Assembly (NCBI GenBank): GCA_002973635.1
Contig: CP027224.1
Location: forward strand, 3,296,501-3,360,500
Direction of reading: 5' to 3'
Source of the DNA: Lysinibacillus sp. B2A1
GTDB taxonomy: Bacteria; Bacillota; Bacilli; Bacillales_A; Planococcaceae
DNA length: 64,000 nucleotides
Shown: positions 36,683 through 45,509 of the stretch, piece after piece
How the letters are laid out: every line of letters starts with the position of its first letter
Position numbering within the stretch: the stretch's first letter is position 1
Translations under genes and position numbers: made by a program
Notes under the pieces: generated by a model
What the model was told of the DNA's origin: nothing
The model's input: only the letters and a program-made list of their open reading frames with translations
Database searches by the model: none

Positions 36683-37051
36683 ATGCCTGATTTTTTGCTT
36701 GTGCTTTTTTTATTTAATCTATCTTTATTTCTTTTGCATGAAATGGATGCCATAAGGCGGTCGGAGTGGCGATTATTTATTGTGCTTAAAGATATGGAGG
36801 ATTCTAAAGCATATAAGATTTTCACTTTTCTTCACCTTTTTCTATATGTAATCATCCTATCTTTACTTTTCAGCGAATATCAGATAATTGTATTTTGGTT
36901 CCTAGATTTATTCTTTATCATTCATTCTATCTTACATTTATTTTTCGAAAAGCACCCTCGAAATGAATTTAAAAATACATTTTCTAGAGCCATAATTTAT
37001 CCAACGGGGATTCTTGCAGTTGTACATGCCTTGTTTTTAATTAACAGTTAA
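36683..37051 (+). CDS. small four-helix membrane protein (DUF6713-like)
   Basis: 122 residues. Four hydrophobic helices with a conserved-looking LFLLHEMDAIRRSEWRLF stretch after helix 1 and HSILHLFFEKHPRNEF later. The HEMDAIRxxEWR pattern is what I associate with DUF6713. GGAGGT is eight bases before the ATG. A hairpin with T6 follows at 37062-37090. Function unknown. Confidence 0.65.
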   Translation: MPDFLLVLFLFNLSLFLLHEMDAIRRSEWRLFIVLKDMEDSKAYKIFTFLHLFLYVIILSLLFSEYQIIVFWFLDLFFIIHSILHLFFEKHPRNEFKNTFSRAIIYPTGILAVVHALFLINS

Positions 37052-37061
37052 TATTATTTTT

Positions 37062-37090
37062 AAAATCACATCAAATTTGATGTGGTTTTT
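37062..37090 (+). terminator. terminator of the DUF6713-like gene
   Basis: AAATCACATCAAA and TTTGATGTGGTTT form the stem, with T6 at the end. The IS66 target duplication begins at its very end. Confidence 0.75.
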
Positions 37091-37179
37091 TAGTTTGTAA
37101 GCCCGTATTCAAATAACGCATATAATCACGTAGCATCTCTCGGTACTATAAAGGTATCAATTAAAGGAGGTGCCTTTCA

Positions 37180-37374
37180 TTGCCACAGCAAAAATTAACG
37201 ATTATCCCCGTCACATTATATCCCGAACTTAATAAATTCCCTGTAGCCAACTCAACACAAGACTCACACATTAATACATGTACGATTAAAACAGCAAAGG
37301 TAGAAATTTCTTTCTGTAATGGCGTAGATGAGCACATTATCCAAAGTGTGATGAGGGAGTTGAAACTACTGTGA
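37180..37374 (+). CDS. tnpA: IS66 TnpA-type accessory protein
   Basis: 64 residues, TTG start at 37180 behind AAAGGAGGTG. Short for TnpA but in the correct first position, and its stop overlaps the start of tnpB (ATG/GTG region at 37371), as usual in IS66 elements. The precise function of TnpA is not known. Confidence 0.7.
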   Translation: MPQQKLTIIPVTLYPELNKFPVANSTQDSHINTCTIKTAKVEISFCNGVDEHIIQSVMRELKLL

Positions 37375-37724
37375 AACACGATTTTACTAACGTGAAAAAT
37401 ATCTACATCGTTTGTGGAAAGACGGATATGCGTAAAGGCATTGATGGCTTAGCTACACTGATTCAAGATTCTTTCGAACTGGATCCTTATGGCGATTCGA
37501 TTTTCCTGTTTTGCGGCCTGAGTAAAGATCGATACAAATGTTTGTATTTTGATGGGGATGGATTCGCTTTACTCTATAAACGCTTAGATGGCGGACAACT
37601 CCAATGGCCGAAAGATGAAAATGAAGTACGGAACCTTTCGCAACAAGAGCTTCGCTGGCTTCTAGAAGGTTTATCGCTACAGCAGCCAAAGGCAATTCAA
37701 AAAACACCAAAAGGTGTATTCTAA
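37371..37724 (+). CDS. tnpB: IS66 family accessory protein TnpB (Orf2)
   Basis: 117 residues. IYIVCGKTDMRKGIDGLATLI, DSIFLFCGLSKDRYKCLYFDGDGFALLYKRL and a WP motif (QWPKDENEV) are the IS66 Orf2 signature. It is required for transposition together with TnpC. It overlaps tnpA by four bases. Confidence 0.95.
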   Translation: MKHDFTNVKNIYIVCGKTDMRKGIDGLATLIQDSFELDPYGDSIFLFCGLSKDRYKCLYFDGDGFALLYKRLDGGQLQWPKDENEVRNLSQQELRWLLEGLSLQQPKAIQKTPKGVF

Positions 37725-37748
37725 ATTCACTTTCTTAAATGGTATAAT

Positions 37749-39344
37749 ATGAGAATCTTATGCGAACGGAAAGTGGTGAATGTTTTGGTGAACGCTTCTT
37801 TTAACAACGAGAAATTAATTAAACTTCTTGAAGAACAGCTTGATTATATGAAGCAACAAAACAAAGATTTATCTAAACAGATTGAAGCGCTAACTGAACA
37901 AGTACGCTATTTAACAAAACTTTTATACGGATCAAAAACCGAGAAATCAAAATACACTGCACCAGATGGACAAGGATCATTATTTGATGATGATCAGTCT
38001 TTTAGTGATTCTGAGCACACAGAAGAACAAAGCACGGCGACGATTACGTACACCGTTGTCCGTAAACTACATAAGAAGAAACGGAATGATTCTTTTCGTG
38101 ACGGGATTGAAGTAGAAGAAATTCACCATCATCCCACCAACACACAATGTGACTGTTGCCTTGGTCAAATGACTGAAGCTGGTACAACGATTGCGCGTGA
38201 AGAAGCAAAATTCATTCCGGCAAAAATGATGCGCATCCAGCATATTGAACATGCCTACGAGTGCAAGCACTGTAAAATGGATGCCACACAAAAAGCACAA
38301 ATGAAACGTGGGAAAGCCCCACAAGCTGCCATTCAGCGAAGTATTGCAGGACCAACTGTTTTAGCAAAGCTTATTTACGATAAGTTTATTCAGTATTTAC
38401 CTCTTTACCGTCAGGTAAAGGAGTGGGAACGATATGGCCTACTTACGAATGATAAGAACCTATCAAACTGGGTTATTCGTGCTGCAGAAGATTGGCTTTT
38501 ACCGATTTATGAACAGATGAAGCAGATTTTAACGATGAAATCAGTACTGCATGTGGACGAAACGTATGCGCAAATTATCAATCGGTCAGACGGAAAATCA
38601 GGACAATCGAATGCCTACAATTGGGTGTTCCGCAGCGTGCCAAGCCAAGGTCCAATCATCGTTCTTTTTCATAGTGCATTATCGAGAAGTCGTTCTGTAC
38701 TAGTAGAATTTACAAAAGGCTTTAAAGGAACGGTGATTTGTGATGGTTACTCGGCATACGGTAATCTTCCTGATGTCACGTTCGCTAACTGTTGGGCGCA
38801 TGTGCGACGATATTGGCTGAAAGCCGATAGCAAAAACGGGCAAATTGGCGTGGATTTCTGTGACCAACTGTATCGCCTAGAACGTCAATTTAAGCATCTT
38901 TCACCAGGTAAACGCCGAAAATCACGGCAAAAATATTCAAAGCCGATTGTAGAGAAATTCTTAAAATGGGTGGATGAATCGCCTTTCTTCGGAAAAAATG
39001 CCTTAGCTAAAGCTGCCGAATACACATTAAATCGAATACATGGATTAAAAGCTTTTCTGTTCGATGGCCGAATTGAGATGGATAATAATCCAGCTGAAAA
39101 TGCGATTCGCCCAAATGTGATTGGTCGCAAGAACTGGCTATTTTCTGTTAGTGAAGCTGGTGCTAAAGCGAATGCGATCTGTTTAAGTTTAGCTGAAACA
39201 GCAAAAGCAAATGGTATCGACTTTTATCAATACCTAGTGACGTTATTGACAGAGTTGCCAAATTTACCGCTCTATCAGCAGCCAGAGATTTTAAACGATT
39301 ACATGCCTTGGTCGAAAAATATCCAAGTGACATGTGCAAAATAG
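37749..39344 (+). CDS. tnpC: IS66 family transposase TnpC
   Basis: 531 residues from ATG 37749 (an in-frame TTG at 37785 behind GTGGTG is an alternative). It has an N-terminal leucine-zipper-like coiled coil (LIKLLEEQLDYMKQQNKDL), a helix-turn-helix, a zinc-finger-like CDCC with CKHC, and the DDE core: VLHVDETYAQI (first D), GTVICDGYSAYG (second D) and EMDNNPAENAIRP (E). Complete and apparently active. Confidence 0.96.
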   Translation: MRILCERKVVNVLVNASFNNEKLIKLLEEQLDYMKQQNKDLSKQIEALTEQVRYLTKLLYGSKTEKSKYTAPDGQGSLFDDDQSFSDSEHTEEQSTATITYTVVRKLHKKKRNDSFRDGIEVEEIHHHPTNTQCDCCLGQMTEAGTTIAREEAKFIPAKMMRIQHIEHAYECKHCKMDATQKAQMKRGKAPQAAIQRSIAGPTVLAKLIYDKFIQYLPLYRQVKEWERYGLLTNDKNLSNWVIRAAEDWLLPIYEQMKQILTMKSVLHVDETYAQIINRSDGKSGQSNAYNWVFRSVPSQGPIIVLFHSALSRSRSVLVEFTKGFKGTVICDGYSAYGNLPDVTFANCWAHVRRYWLKADSKNGQIGVDFCDQLYRLERQFKHLSPGKRRKSRQKYSKPIVEKFLKWVDESPFFGKNALAKAAEYTLNRIHGLKAFLFDGRIEMDNNPAENAIRPNVIGRKNWLFSVSEAGAKANAICLSLAETAKANGIDFYQYLVTLLTELPNLPLYQQPEILNDYMPWSKNIQVTCAK

Positions 39345-39591
39345 CCGTTTATCTGAAATTATTTTCAGATAAACGGCTATTCGTTGTGCGTACCGAAAAG
39401 GTGCGCTTTTTTTATATTTCGGGCTTACTTTAGTTTAATTTAATAACATGTAAATTTAGTCGTTTAATTGATAAGTAGAAGGAACGGTGGGGATAAATTT
39501 TGCACAGTCATTTAGCGCTGGAATAAATGCCTTTTATTATTTTTTAGCACTACACTATTACTTATACAATGAAGTAGAAAAATGATGGTCA

Positions 39592-40503
39592 TCAAAGATC
39601 AAAAGGAAACAAAAAGTTATCTAGTTTCCTTTTGATAGATATTTTAAGCAAAGCAAGCAAGAGTAGTTTTATCACTATTAGGTGTACTAATACCAAGTAG
39701 CCAATCATCGAACAACGCTTAGCTAAAACAATATCAGAATATCTACTCCATAATTCTTTTGTAAATCTAATGTGGGTTTCGTTTAGTGTAAAATCAACCT
39801 GTCTCACGGTATTTTTACCATCACTATAAAGCATTGTAACTGAACTTGAATAAATGCAAAATTCAATTTCTTTATCATTGCACACTATGACATTTTGAGC
39901 AATTATATTTTCTGTATTGGCTCTATTTGATCTTGAAGAGGTAGCTTCTGCTAAAGCGTGTAAACTAGTTTTAATTTTCTCTTTATCTTTTTCTGTGATC
40001 CCATCATATAAATTACTAATTTCATCAATAGCTGTCTTCCAGTTAGAAGTTATTTTCGTGTATTTTTTTTCATAGTTGCTTTTTAAGTGCATTAAAGGAT
40101 TTTGCAGCACCTTCGTAATATATTGGTTGTATGCAGCAACTTTTGCTTTTTTAGTTTCATTATTTTCTTGGTCAGTGGGCAAAGCAGGATTGTAATTGGA
40201 AACTATTCTTGCGATATCAAGTATAGTTGTTAATCCAACAATTGGACTTATTTGGGCAGATTCTTTGACCTCATTACTAAAACGGTCATACGTTTGTAAT
40301 GCATTTTTTACATTATTATTGGCATCAATAGCTTCATTTTGTTTGTGACCAATAATTAAACCTCCACTTATAGTGTCTTGGACAGGTGTTGTATCTTGTA
40401 GAGATGTAGTATGGTCGAAAGAAAGTGGTGTTTGAATATTTTGATGAAGTGAAACATCATTTACTGTTAACCAGCTTTCCATCTGTAAATCTTGATTTGA
40501 CAT
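39592..40503 (-). CDS. unknown 303-residue protein, C-terminus probably frameshifted
   Basis: Not recognised. AGGAGG precedes the ATG. After a polar N-terminus (Thr/Gln/Asp-rich, about 1-55) comes a helical region (about 60-195, e.g. NNVKNALQTYDRFSNEVKES) and a beta-rich C-terminal third (NIIAQNVIVCNDKEIEFCIY, VRQVDFTLNETHIRFTKELW). From about 39715 the neighbouring frame gives a more natural end, LFDDWLLGISTPNSDK then TTLACFA and a stop at 39644. The present frame runs into a hydrophobic, basic tail through a terminator-like hairpin (39597-39636). I suspect a one-base insertion. Confidence 0.55.
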   Translation of the reverse strand: MSNQDLQMESWLTVNDVSLHQNIQTPLSFDHTTSLQDTTPVQDTISGGLIIGHKQNEAIDANNNVKNALQTYDRFSNEVKESAQISPIVGLTTILDIARIVSNYNPALPTDQENNETKKAKVAAYNQYITKVLQNPLMHLKSNYEKKYTKITSNWKTAIDEISNLYDGITEKDKEKIKTSLHALAEATSSRSNRANTENIIAQNVIVCNDKEIEFCIYSSSVTMLYSDGKNTVRQVDFTLNETHIRFTKELWSRYSDIVLAKRCSMIGYLVLVHLIVIKLLLLALLKISIKRKLDNFLFPFDL

Positions 40504-40762
40504 AATATAAACCTCCTGAAAATAAGTGTTTTTGGAATTAACTTTATAAATTCCGCAATTGGTGGATCTAAGTCAAGATTCCGGACACATTAAAGTTAAG
40601 TTTTTGTTTTGTGGCAACCACCATTTATGGAGTGTTCCACATCCCGAGTAGCCAGTCAAAGTGAAAAGAGCCTTTGACAGACTACTCGGGATGTAGAGCG
40701 AGAAATCCATGGAGGTTGCGCATCAAAAATGTGAAGGGGAACATTTCTTGTATCCCAAAATG

Positions 40763-41577
40763 TTAAGCCATAGCTCGGCACATATCTTCACATTCATCAG
40801 GCGTTAGAAAGCCTATAGCACCGTGAATTCGTTTGCGATTGTACCAACCTTCAATGTATTGAAATAGTGCAACTCTAGCTGTTTCATAATTTTCATAGCG
40901 TGTTCGATAGACTTCTTCTTTTTTCAATGTCGCATGAAAAGACTCGATACATGCGTTATCATACGGGCATCCTTTACGGCTGAACGACGGAATCATTTCG
41001 TGTTTTTTTAGGTTTTCTTGAAATGTTTCACTCGTATATTGCGTACCTAAATCGGTATGGATGATTAATCCTGAGGATGGATTTTGAGCTTGTACAGCGT
41101 GATCCAATGCCTCAACGACCAAATCTACGGTCATTTTTCGTCCGAATTTATACCCTACAATTTTCTTCGAATGTAAATCAAGAACCGACGCCAAGTAGCA
41201 CCATCCATCGCGGTTGTATGGATATACGTAATATCAGCTACCCATTTTTCATTAATCGTCGTTGTATGGAAATCTTGTTCAAGTATATTTTCACGTTCTT
41301 CCACGGGCTTTTGTGTTGGCGTCGGACGGTACTTTTTTGTGATGTTCGAGCGAATACCAGCTTTTTTCATGAGTCGTTGTACGCGTTTAATACTAACTTT
41401 CACGCCTTCTTTGAGTAACTGTGCATGTATTTTCGGCGCACCGTATCGTCCATCACTTTCTTTGTGAATGGCACAAATACGTCCTGTAATTTTTTTGTTT
41501 TCAACTTCGTACACGCTTGGTTTCTTGTGGAAAGACTGATAATACGTACTTTTGGGTACCTTTAAAACGCGACACAT
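40763..41577 (-). pseudogene. IS3-family transposase OrfB, one frameshift
   Basis: The N-terminal part (from 41577: VKVSIKRVQRLMKKAGIRSN, NEKWVADITYIHTT) and the C-terminal part (from 41194: SVLDLHSKKIVGYKFGRKMT, IIHTDLGTQYTS, ACIESFHATLKKEE) belong to one rve-domain integrase with all three DDE residues. They are in different frames. A missing base near 41214 turns the expected T-R-D-G-W-C-Y-L-A-S into TAMDGATWRR. The frame is open upstream of 41577 to the orfA overlap, where an A6G-type slippery sequence (about 41658-41667) would normally produce the OrfAB fusion. This copy should be inactive. Confidence 0.85.
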
Positions 41578-41636
41578 TAATTGAATAGGATAATGTTCGC
41601 TTTCGTTTTCAATATGGTCAATGAGTTCTTGTTTTG

Positions 41637-41897
41637 TTACTTTTTCGCGAATATGGTCATAGCCTTTTTTAAGATTTCAATCTCCTGCTTTAACCGAAGA
41701 TTTTCTTTTTGAATCGAAGAAACTTCCGCTGCAGTTAATTCTTCTGCACCTTCGATTGGAGAATGTAACTTAATCCATTTATAAATAGTTACTTCAGAAA
41801 CGCCATATTCGCTAGACAGTTGACTGACTGGTGTACCAGAGTGATAAAGCTCCACAACAGTTTGTTTAAATTCTTTATTAAATCTTTTTTGACTCAT
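41637..41897 (-). CDS. IS3-family transposase OrfA (helix-turn-helix)
   Basis: 86 residues. MSQKRFNKEFKQTVVELYHSG, VSQLSSEYGVSEVTIYKWIK and a C-terminal leucine-zipper (IQKENLRLKQEIEILKKAM) are standard for IS3 OrfA, which binds the terminal repeats. Intact. Confidence 0.92.
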   Translation of the reverse strand: MSQKRFNKEFKQTVVELYHSGTPVSQLSSEYGVSEVTIYKWIKLHSPIEGAEELTAAEVSSIQKENLRLKQEIEILKKAMTIFAKK

Positions 41898-41953
41898 AAA
41901 AAAGACACGTCCTCTCTTGGTTATAATAATACTTACTTAACCAGGATGTGTCC

Positions 41954-42568
41954 ATGACTCCATTCTACATTCACTATATCAAAGATGTGAAAATAGATAA
42001 CAAAGTCACAACAAGAAAAGCAGATTTGAAGAATGCACAAGAAGTTAAAATTGTTATGGGTAAATTTCAAAAATGGATATCTAGGGGAGACTATGTATTG
42101 GTGTTCTGGTCATATTCTGACTTGTATTTAATAATGAATCAATTTTTAAATAGACGATTCGATTTGTCTTGGTTAAAAAATTATTGTGATTTACAAGAAA
42201 ATTTCACTGCATTTATTAATGAAAGAAATCCAATATCTTTAAAGAGAGCTATAGATTATGTTGATTTAGGTTTTGTTGGTGAACAACATAATGCTCTGAA
42301 TAATGCTTATAATACTGCTAGGATCTTAAACTATTTATTCGACAAGTCTGCGCATATTAAATTTGATCAAAATCCTTTTGATAAGTTGATTTGTCATCTA
42401 TATAAAATATGTAAAAAGTGCAATGAAACTAAATATTACCTAAAATTTTCTAAAAAAAATAATAATCAATATAAAAACATCTGCCTAGACTGTGCAAGTG
42501 AAAAAAATAAATTGAAGAAAGAGAGAAGAGCTTTAAGAAGGATAGAGAGTGTTAATCTTTCTGAATAG
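41954..42568 (+). pseudogene. 3'-5' exonuclease (DEDDh) with zinc-finger tail, front lost at an IS3 end
   Basis: The frame opens with an ATG formed at the IS junction, so the 5' part with the first DxE motif is missing. What remains is YVLVFWSYSDLYLIMNQFLN (second Asp), NPISLKRAIDYVDLGFVGEQ and the H-x4-D region as EQHNALNNAYNTARILNYLF, in which the expected Asp is Asn. The C-terminal region carries CKKCNETKYYLKFS and NICLDCASEK, a CxxC-CxxC zinc finger. The family covers proofreading-like and RNase T/KapD-like enzymes. The product should be inactive. Confidence 0.7.
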
Positions 42569-42596
42569 CAGTTCAATATTGGATTAAACAAAAAAA

Positions 42597-42622
42597 GTTT
42601 GGTAGGGATATACCTACCAAAC
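42597..42622 (+). terminator. hairpin after the exonuclease remnant
   Basis: GTTTGGTAGG (42597-42606) pairs perfectly with CCTACCAAAC (42613-42622). An A run precedes the stem, so it terminates best on the minus strand. Confidence 0.65.
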
Positions 42623-42838
42623 ATCTAGTTAGATCGCGATTTCTTTAACAACAATGGTGAAAGGACTATTAAGAGAATAACTATCCATATGCTAAACAAA
42701 TTCATTCCAAGAAATGATGCGTGAAATAAAGTTTGGAGACATTATCTGACCAACTTTCTTTCAAATTCTAATATAATATTGGTGATTTTAGGTAATAGAA
42801 AGCGTAGCGTCGTCAAACGCTACAGTTTCAGCACGAAA

Positions 42839-42990
42839 TTATTTCAACTTTTGTGGTCTTGTAGCCTTAATTGAAGCTACTTCACCACAATTTTGACACA
42901 CTGTATTAATAAGTGGAGATTCTGAAGAGAAAATATTGTTCACTGGTCTTAAGGCAGCATAGCCATCAAGTTTACCTTCGCTGATTGAAT
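42839..42990 (-). pseudogene. truncated small zinc-ribbon protein, copy 3
   Basis: The minus strand encodes GKLDGYAALRPVNNIFSSES, PLINTVCQNCGEVASIKA and a stop at 42839, clearly paralogous to the proteins at 8503 and 54995. The first CxxC half is lost. Just beyond its stop is the element GTAGCGTCGTCAAACGCTAC (42802-42821). Confidence 0.7.
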
Positions 42991-43091
42991 TAGGTTATAA
43001 CTTACGTTACTGATTTCGAACAAAGAGAAGGGAATCTTGCATTTAGTATCATAAGTCCATATTAAACAATCTGAGGATCAGAACTATTAAT

Positions 43092-43117
43092 AGGGTCACT
43101 CAGACGAAAGTGACCCT
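43092..43117 (-). terminator. GGGTCACT-family hairpin 1
   Basis: AGGGTCACT (43092-43100) with AGTGACCCT (43109-43117), 23 bases beyond the stop of the Cys-rich gene at 43141. The sequence AACAATCTGAGG lies on the far side (43064-43076). Confidence 0.75.
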
Positions 43118-43140
43118 GTAAAGGAGAGCTCTTTTATAAC

Positions 43141-43428
43141 TTAATCTGCTTCTATTCGGATAGCTTGAATATCTTGACAGTCCACGATAATAGTTGAACC
43201 AGGTTCTGTCGTTGGATCATTAAAGAATGCACAACAATCTTTCGGGTCAAAGGTAATAAAAACAACATCTTCTATAACCTGACCTCCAAGTAAGAAGAGA
43301 TCAACTTCAGTCTGAGTTTGTAAACGTCTTAATTGATTACAAACACAACCTTTACAGCCATGGCCAGATTGTTTTCCATGTTTACCACAGGAATCAGAAC
43401 CAGTTCTAATATTTATAATATCGCCCAT
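43141..43428 (-). CDS. Cys-rich spore coat/exosporium protein, copy A
   Basis: 95 residues. GGAGG sets the ATG at 43428. The Cys/Gly/His-rich start (SDSCGKHGKQSGHGCKGCVC) recalls CotY/CotZ-type coat proteins. The rest, LFLLGGQVIEDVVFITFDPK then DCCAFFNDPTTEPGSTIIVD, is a small beta domain with a CC pair. Copy B at 55773-56060 differs at only a few residues. Upstream on the minus strand is CATAAATTA, a sigma-K -10 match. Disulphide cross-linking in the spore surface is the likely role. Confidence 0.7.
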   Translation of the reverse strand: MGDIINIRTGSDSCGKHGKQSGHGCKGCVCNQLRRLQTQTEVDLFLLGGQVIEDVVFITFDPKDCCAFFNDPTTEPGSTIIVDCQDIQAIRIEAD

Positions 43429-43623
43429 TATCAATACCTCCAATTCTATTAAGGTAATAATAACCTTGCTTTATTAATTTATGATTAGACAAAGAAATTT
43501 GATTGGTAATTTGTCTATTAAGTAATGATTTAGGTTACAAAAAAAGAAAATGGTTAATAGACCATTTTAAGATTTTATTAATGTACATCAGATAAATATT
43601 GTTCAGAAAGGAGAGGTGGAGAA

Positions 43624-43689
43624 TTGAGACTTACATTTTCAGTTGGCATGTATAAATGGTTGCGAAAAAGGCAATTAGATCGACTTTAA
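43624..43689 (+). CDS. possible 21-residue peptide
   Basis: GGAGAGGTGG is an unusually strong ribosome-binding site before a TTG that opens MRLTFSVGMYKWLRKRQLDRL and a stop. Basic and amphipathic. May be a small peptide gene or the start of a lost one. Confidence 0.3.
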   Translation: MRLTFSVGMYKWLRKRQLDRL

Positions 43690-43926
43690 TTTATTTCTAT
43701 TAGTGTAATTTAGGTTGAGTATATCAGGGAATTATCCCTATATAATTTATCATTTTACAAAAATAGAAAAATATTTTATTACGGTTTCGTTGCTTGGAAT
43801 TGTTTTCCAGATATAGAGTAAATAAATATAACTAAGTATGTGAGGTGAATTGTTGTTTTATTGAAAATATTCACTCGAAATTCTGGTAATCACATCAATA
43901 TTTAATAACAAAAGGAAGTGTATTGT

Positions 43927-44559
43927 ATGTATAAATTTATTACAAAGAAATCTATAGGATTTACTTTTGTATTTCTGTTATTCCTATCTACATTTTTTTC
44001 AACTACCGCAACTGTTTCTGCTTTTTATTTTGAAAATACAAGGCATGGGAATGGATACCATAATGCTTGGTATGATCCATCGGTAGCACAATATGGATAT
44101 ACTGCTCATTTCAATGATGGTAGAACCTATTGGAACCAAAGTCCTGAAATAGGTATTGGAAAATCTGATAGCTATCAAAAATGGAATGATAAATATGTTA
44201 TTTCCAACTCATCAGTACCTAATCTAGTTGGGGAAGTATACAATGCTATTTATGTTACAGATTCATCGGGAACTTATGCAACATATGGAAGGGGAGAATG
44301 GTCGGATTTATATTGGGATTTTTGCAATGTTATCTTGTATGATAATACGATGAAGCAACAATATCCTTTTAACCAAACATACGTGAGTCGCAATGCAGCA
44401 CATGAAATTGGACATTCTGTGAAATTGGATCATGAATCGGCTTCAGGTGATACCTCAGTAATGAGAAGAGGTTGGTACGCAATCCCTGGTGGTAGTGGAA
44501 ACATAACAATTACATCATTTGATAAGAATAATGCATATAACAAATGGAAAAATTACTAA
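43927..44559 (+). CDS. secreted metzincin-like (matrixin) zinc protease
   Basis: 210 residues. AAAGGAAG favours the ATG at 43927. A signal peptide (about 1-32) ends near VSA. The mature protein has the zinc site HEIGHSVKLDH (HExxHxxxxxH; the usual Gly at position 8 is Lys) and a Met-turn-like SVMRRG, so it should fold as a metzincin. Small size and no propeptide cysteine switch seen. The next gene, an exported acidic protein, starts 17 bases downstream and may be its partner, inhibitor or immunity protein. Confidence 0.8.
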   Translation: MYKFITKKSIGFTFVFLLFLSTFFSTTATVSAFYFENTRHGNGYHNAWYDPSVAQYGYTAHFNDGRTYWNQSPEIGIGKSDSYQKWNDKYVISNSSVPNLVGEVYNAIYVTDSSGTYATYGRGEWSDLYWDFCNVILYDNTMKQQYPFNQTYVSRNAAHEIGHSVKLDHESASGDTSVMRRGWYAIPGGSGNITITSFDKNNAYNKWKNY

Positions 44560-44575
44560 GTTAAGGAGGTATACC

Positions 44576-45283
44576 ATGAAAAATAAGAAACTATTTTTTT
44601 TACCAGTAGTAGTTACTTTTATTGGATTAATAATATTTACTACTAATCTACCAACGCACTCCGAGGAAGGTAAAATAGATAAACTTCCAAATGAAGAAAA
44701 AATAAATGAGATTCCAATTGTTAGTTCAAACGGAAACTATATAAGTTTCGAAAATCTTGATACATTAGAGCAAAATTCAGAACTTATCATTATTGCACAA
44801 GCAACTAAAAACTTTGAAGATCGTGAACATATTAATAAGTTTCACGAAACTCCTGAAGATGAGTATCAACCTAAATTTTTGATTGAAGGTATTACAAAAA
44901 CTGAAGTAAATATTAAAGAGATTTTAAAACAGCCCGAAGATGAGCAGTATAATGAAGGTGAAATTATAAGTGTGATTGAACCTATCTCTATTTTTGAAGA
45001 TGTGGATAAAGTAAAGAAGATAAAGACGGTTAGTAATTATGAAGCAATAGGAACTGATGATTATATACTATTCTTAAAAAAGAATTCATATGGTGAATAT
45101 GGTGTAATCAATATGAATAATGGTCGTTTCAATTTAAGTAATAATAATGAAGTTAACACAATAAAGACTCTAACAGCAAGCGAAGAAAGAGAACTAAATG
45201 AAGATGCATTACAACATCAACAAATTAAAGAAACTATTTTTAAAAAATACGATGCAGAAATAAAAGAGATTCAGAATCAATAA
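44576..45283 (+). CDS. exported acidic protein, partner of the metzincin gene
   Basis: 235 residues. GGAGG is eight bases before the ATG at 44576. One N-terminal hydrophobic segment (about 5-23) is a signal peptide or anchor. The rest is hydrophilic and Glu/Asn-rich: NSELIIIAQATKNFED, TEVNIKEILKQPEDEQYNEG, EAIGTDDYILFLKKNSYGEY. The pattern 'ELIIIA...I.VIE' occurs in a class of secreted Bacillus proteins of unknown role. Cotranscription with the protease is likely. Terminator at 45345-45380. Confidence 0.65.
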   Translation: MKNKKLFFLPVVVTFIGLIIFTTNLPTHSEEGKIDKLPNEEKINEIPIVSSNGNYISFENLDTLEQNSELIIIAQATKNFEDREHINKFHETPEDEYQPKFLIEGITKTEVNIKEILKQPEDEQYNEGEIISVIEPISIFEDVDKVKKIKTVSNYEAIGTDDYILFLKKNSYGEYGVINMNNGRFNLSNNNEVNTIKTLTASEERELNEDALQHQQIKETIFKKYDAEIKEIQNQ

Positions 45284-45344
45284 TGTATTTACAAGGGCAG
45301 TAATTTTTTCACCAGCAACTTAGAAAAAAATTAAGGTAAAAAGG

Positions 45345-45380
45345 AAAGCCGAAGCACGTATGTGTAAATCGGCTTTTTCT
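45345..45380 (+). terminator. terminator of the metzincin operon
   Basis: AAAGCCGA (45345-45352) pairs with TCGGCTTT (45369-45376), followed by TTC. Confidence 0.65.
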
Positions 45381-45509
45381 GTGCCGTTTTATATTTTTTG
45401 AAGAAATGGACTATTTGCTAGGTTATAGTATATAAAAGAATAGAAAAAGTGACTTGTTAGAAATCTCTTGGAAAATACATTTGTAAATATAATTCAGGAG
45501 AGGATGAAC

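Larger units (their letters stand above)
37097..39428 (+). mobile_element. IS66-family insertion sequence, complete
   Basis: 2332 bp. Both ends carry the inverted repeat GTAAGCCCG (37097-37105 and, reversed, 39420-39428). They are flanked by an exact 8-bp duplication TTTAGTTT (37089-37096 and 39429-39436), the target-site length known for IS66. All three genes tnpA, tnpB and tnpC are open, and a strong hairpin (39346-39384) follows tnpC. Intact frames and a perfect duplication indicate a recent insertion. Its GC content is visibly higher than its surroundings. Confidence 0.95.
40582..41954 (-). mobile_element. IS3-family (IS150-like) insertion sequence, transposase frameshifted
   Basis: The terminal repeats are GGACACAT-type (CGGACACATTAAAGTTAAG at 40582 and, reversed, TGGACACATCCTGGTTAAG ending at 41954). 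They enclose orfA and orfB on the minus strand. No clear target duplication is seen, which suggests a rearrangement or deletion at the insertion site. The right end abuts a truncated exonuclease gene. Confidence 0.88.

Noticed and set aside
42797..42832. GTAGCGTCG...CGCTAC repeat as a possible CRISPR unit or attachment site
   Set aside because: Copies are few, far apart and not regularly spaced, and no cas or integrase gene is present.
44519..44575. Longer N-terminus for the metzincin partner, starting inside the protease gene
   Set aside because: GGAGG and a signal-peptide start at 44576 are clearly better.
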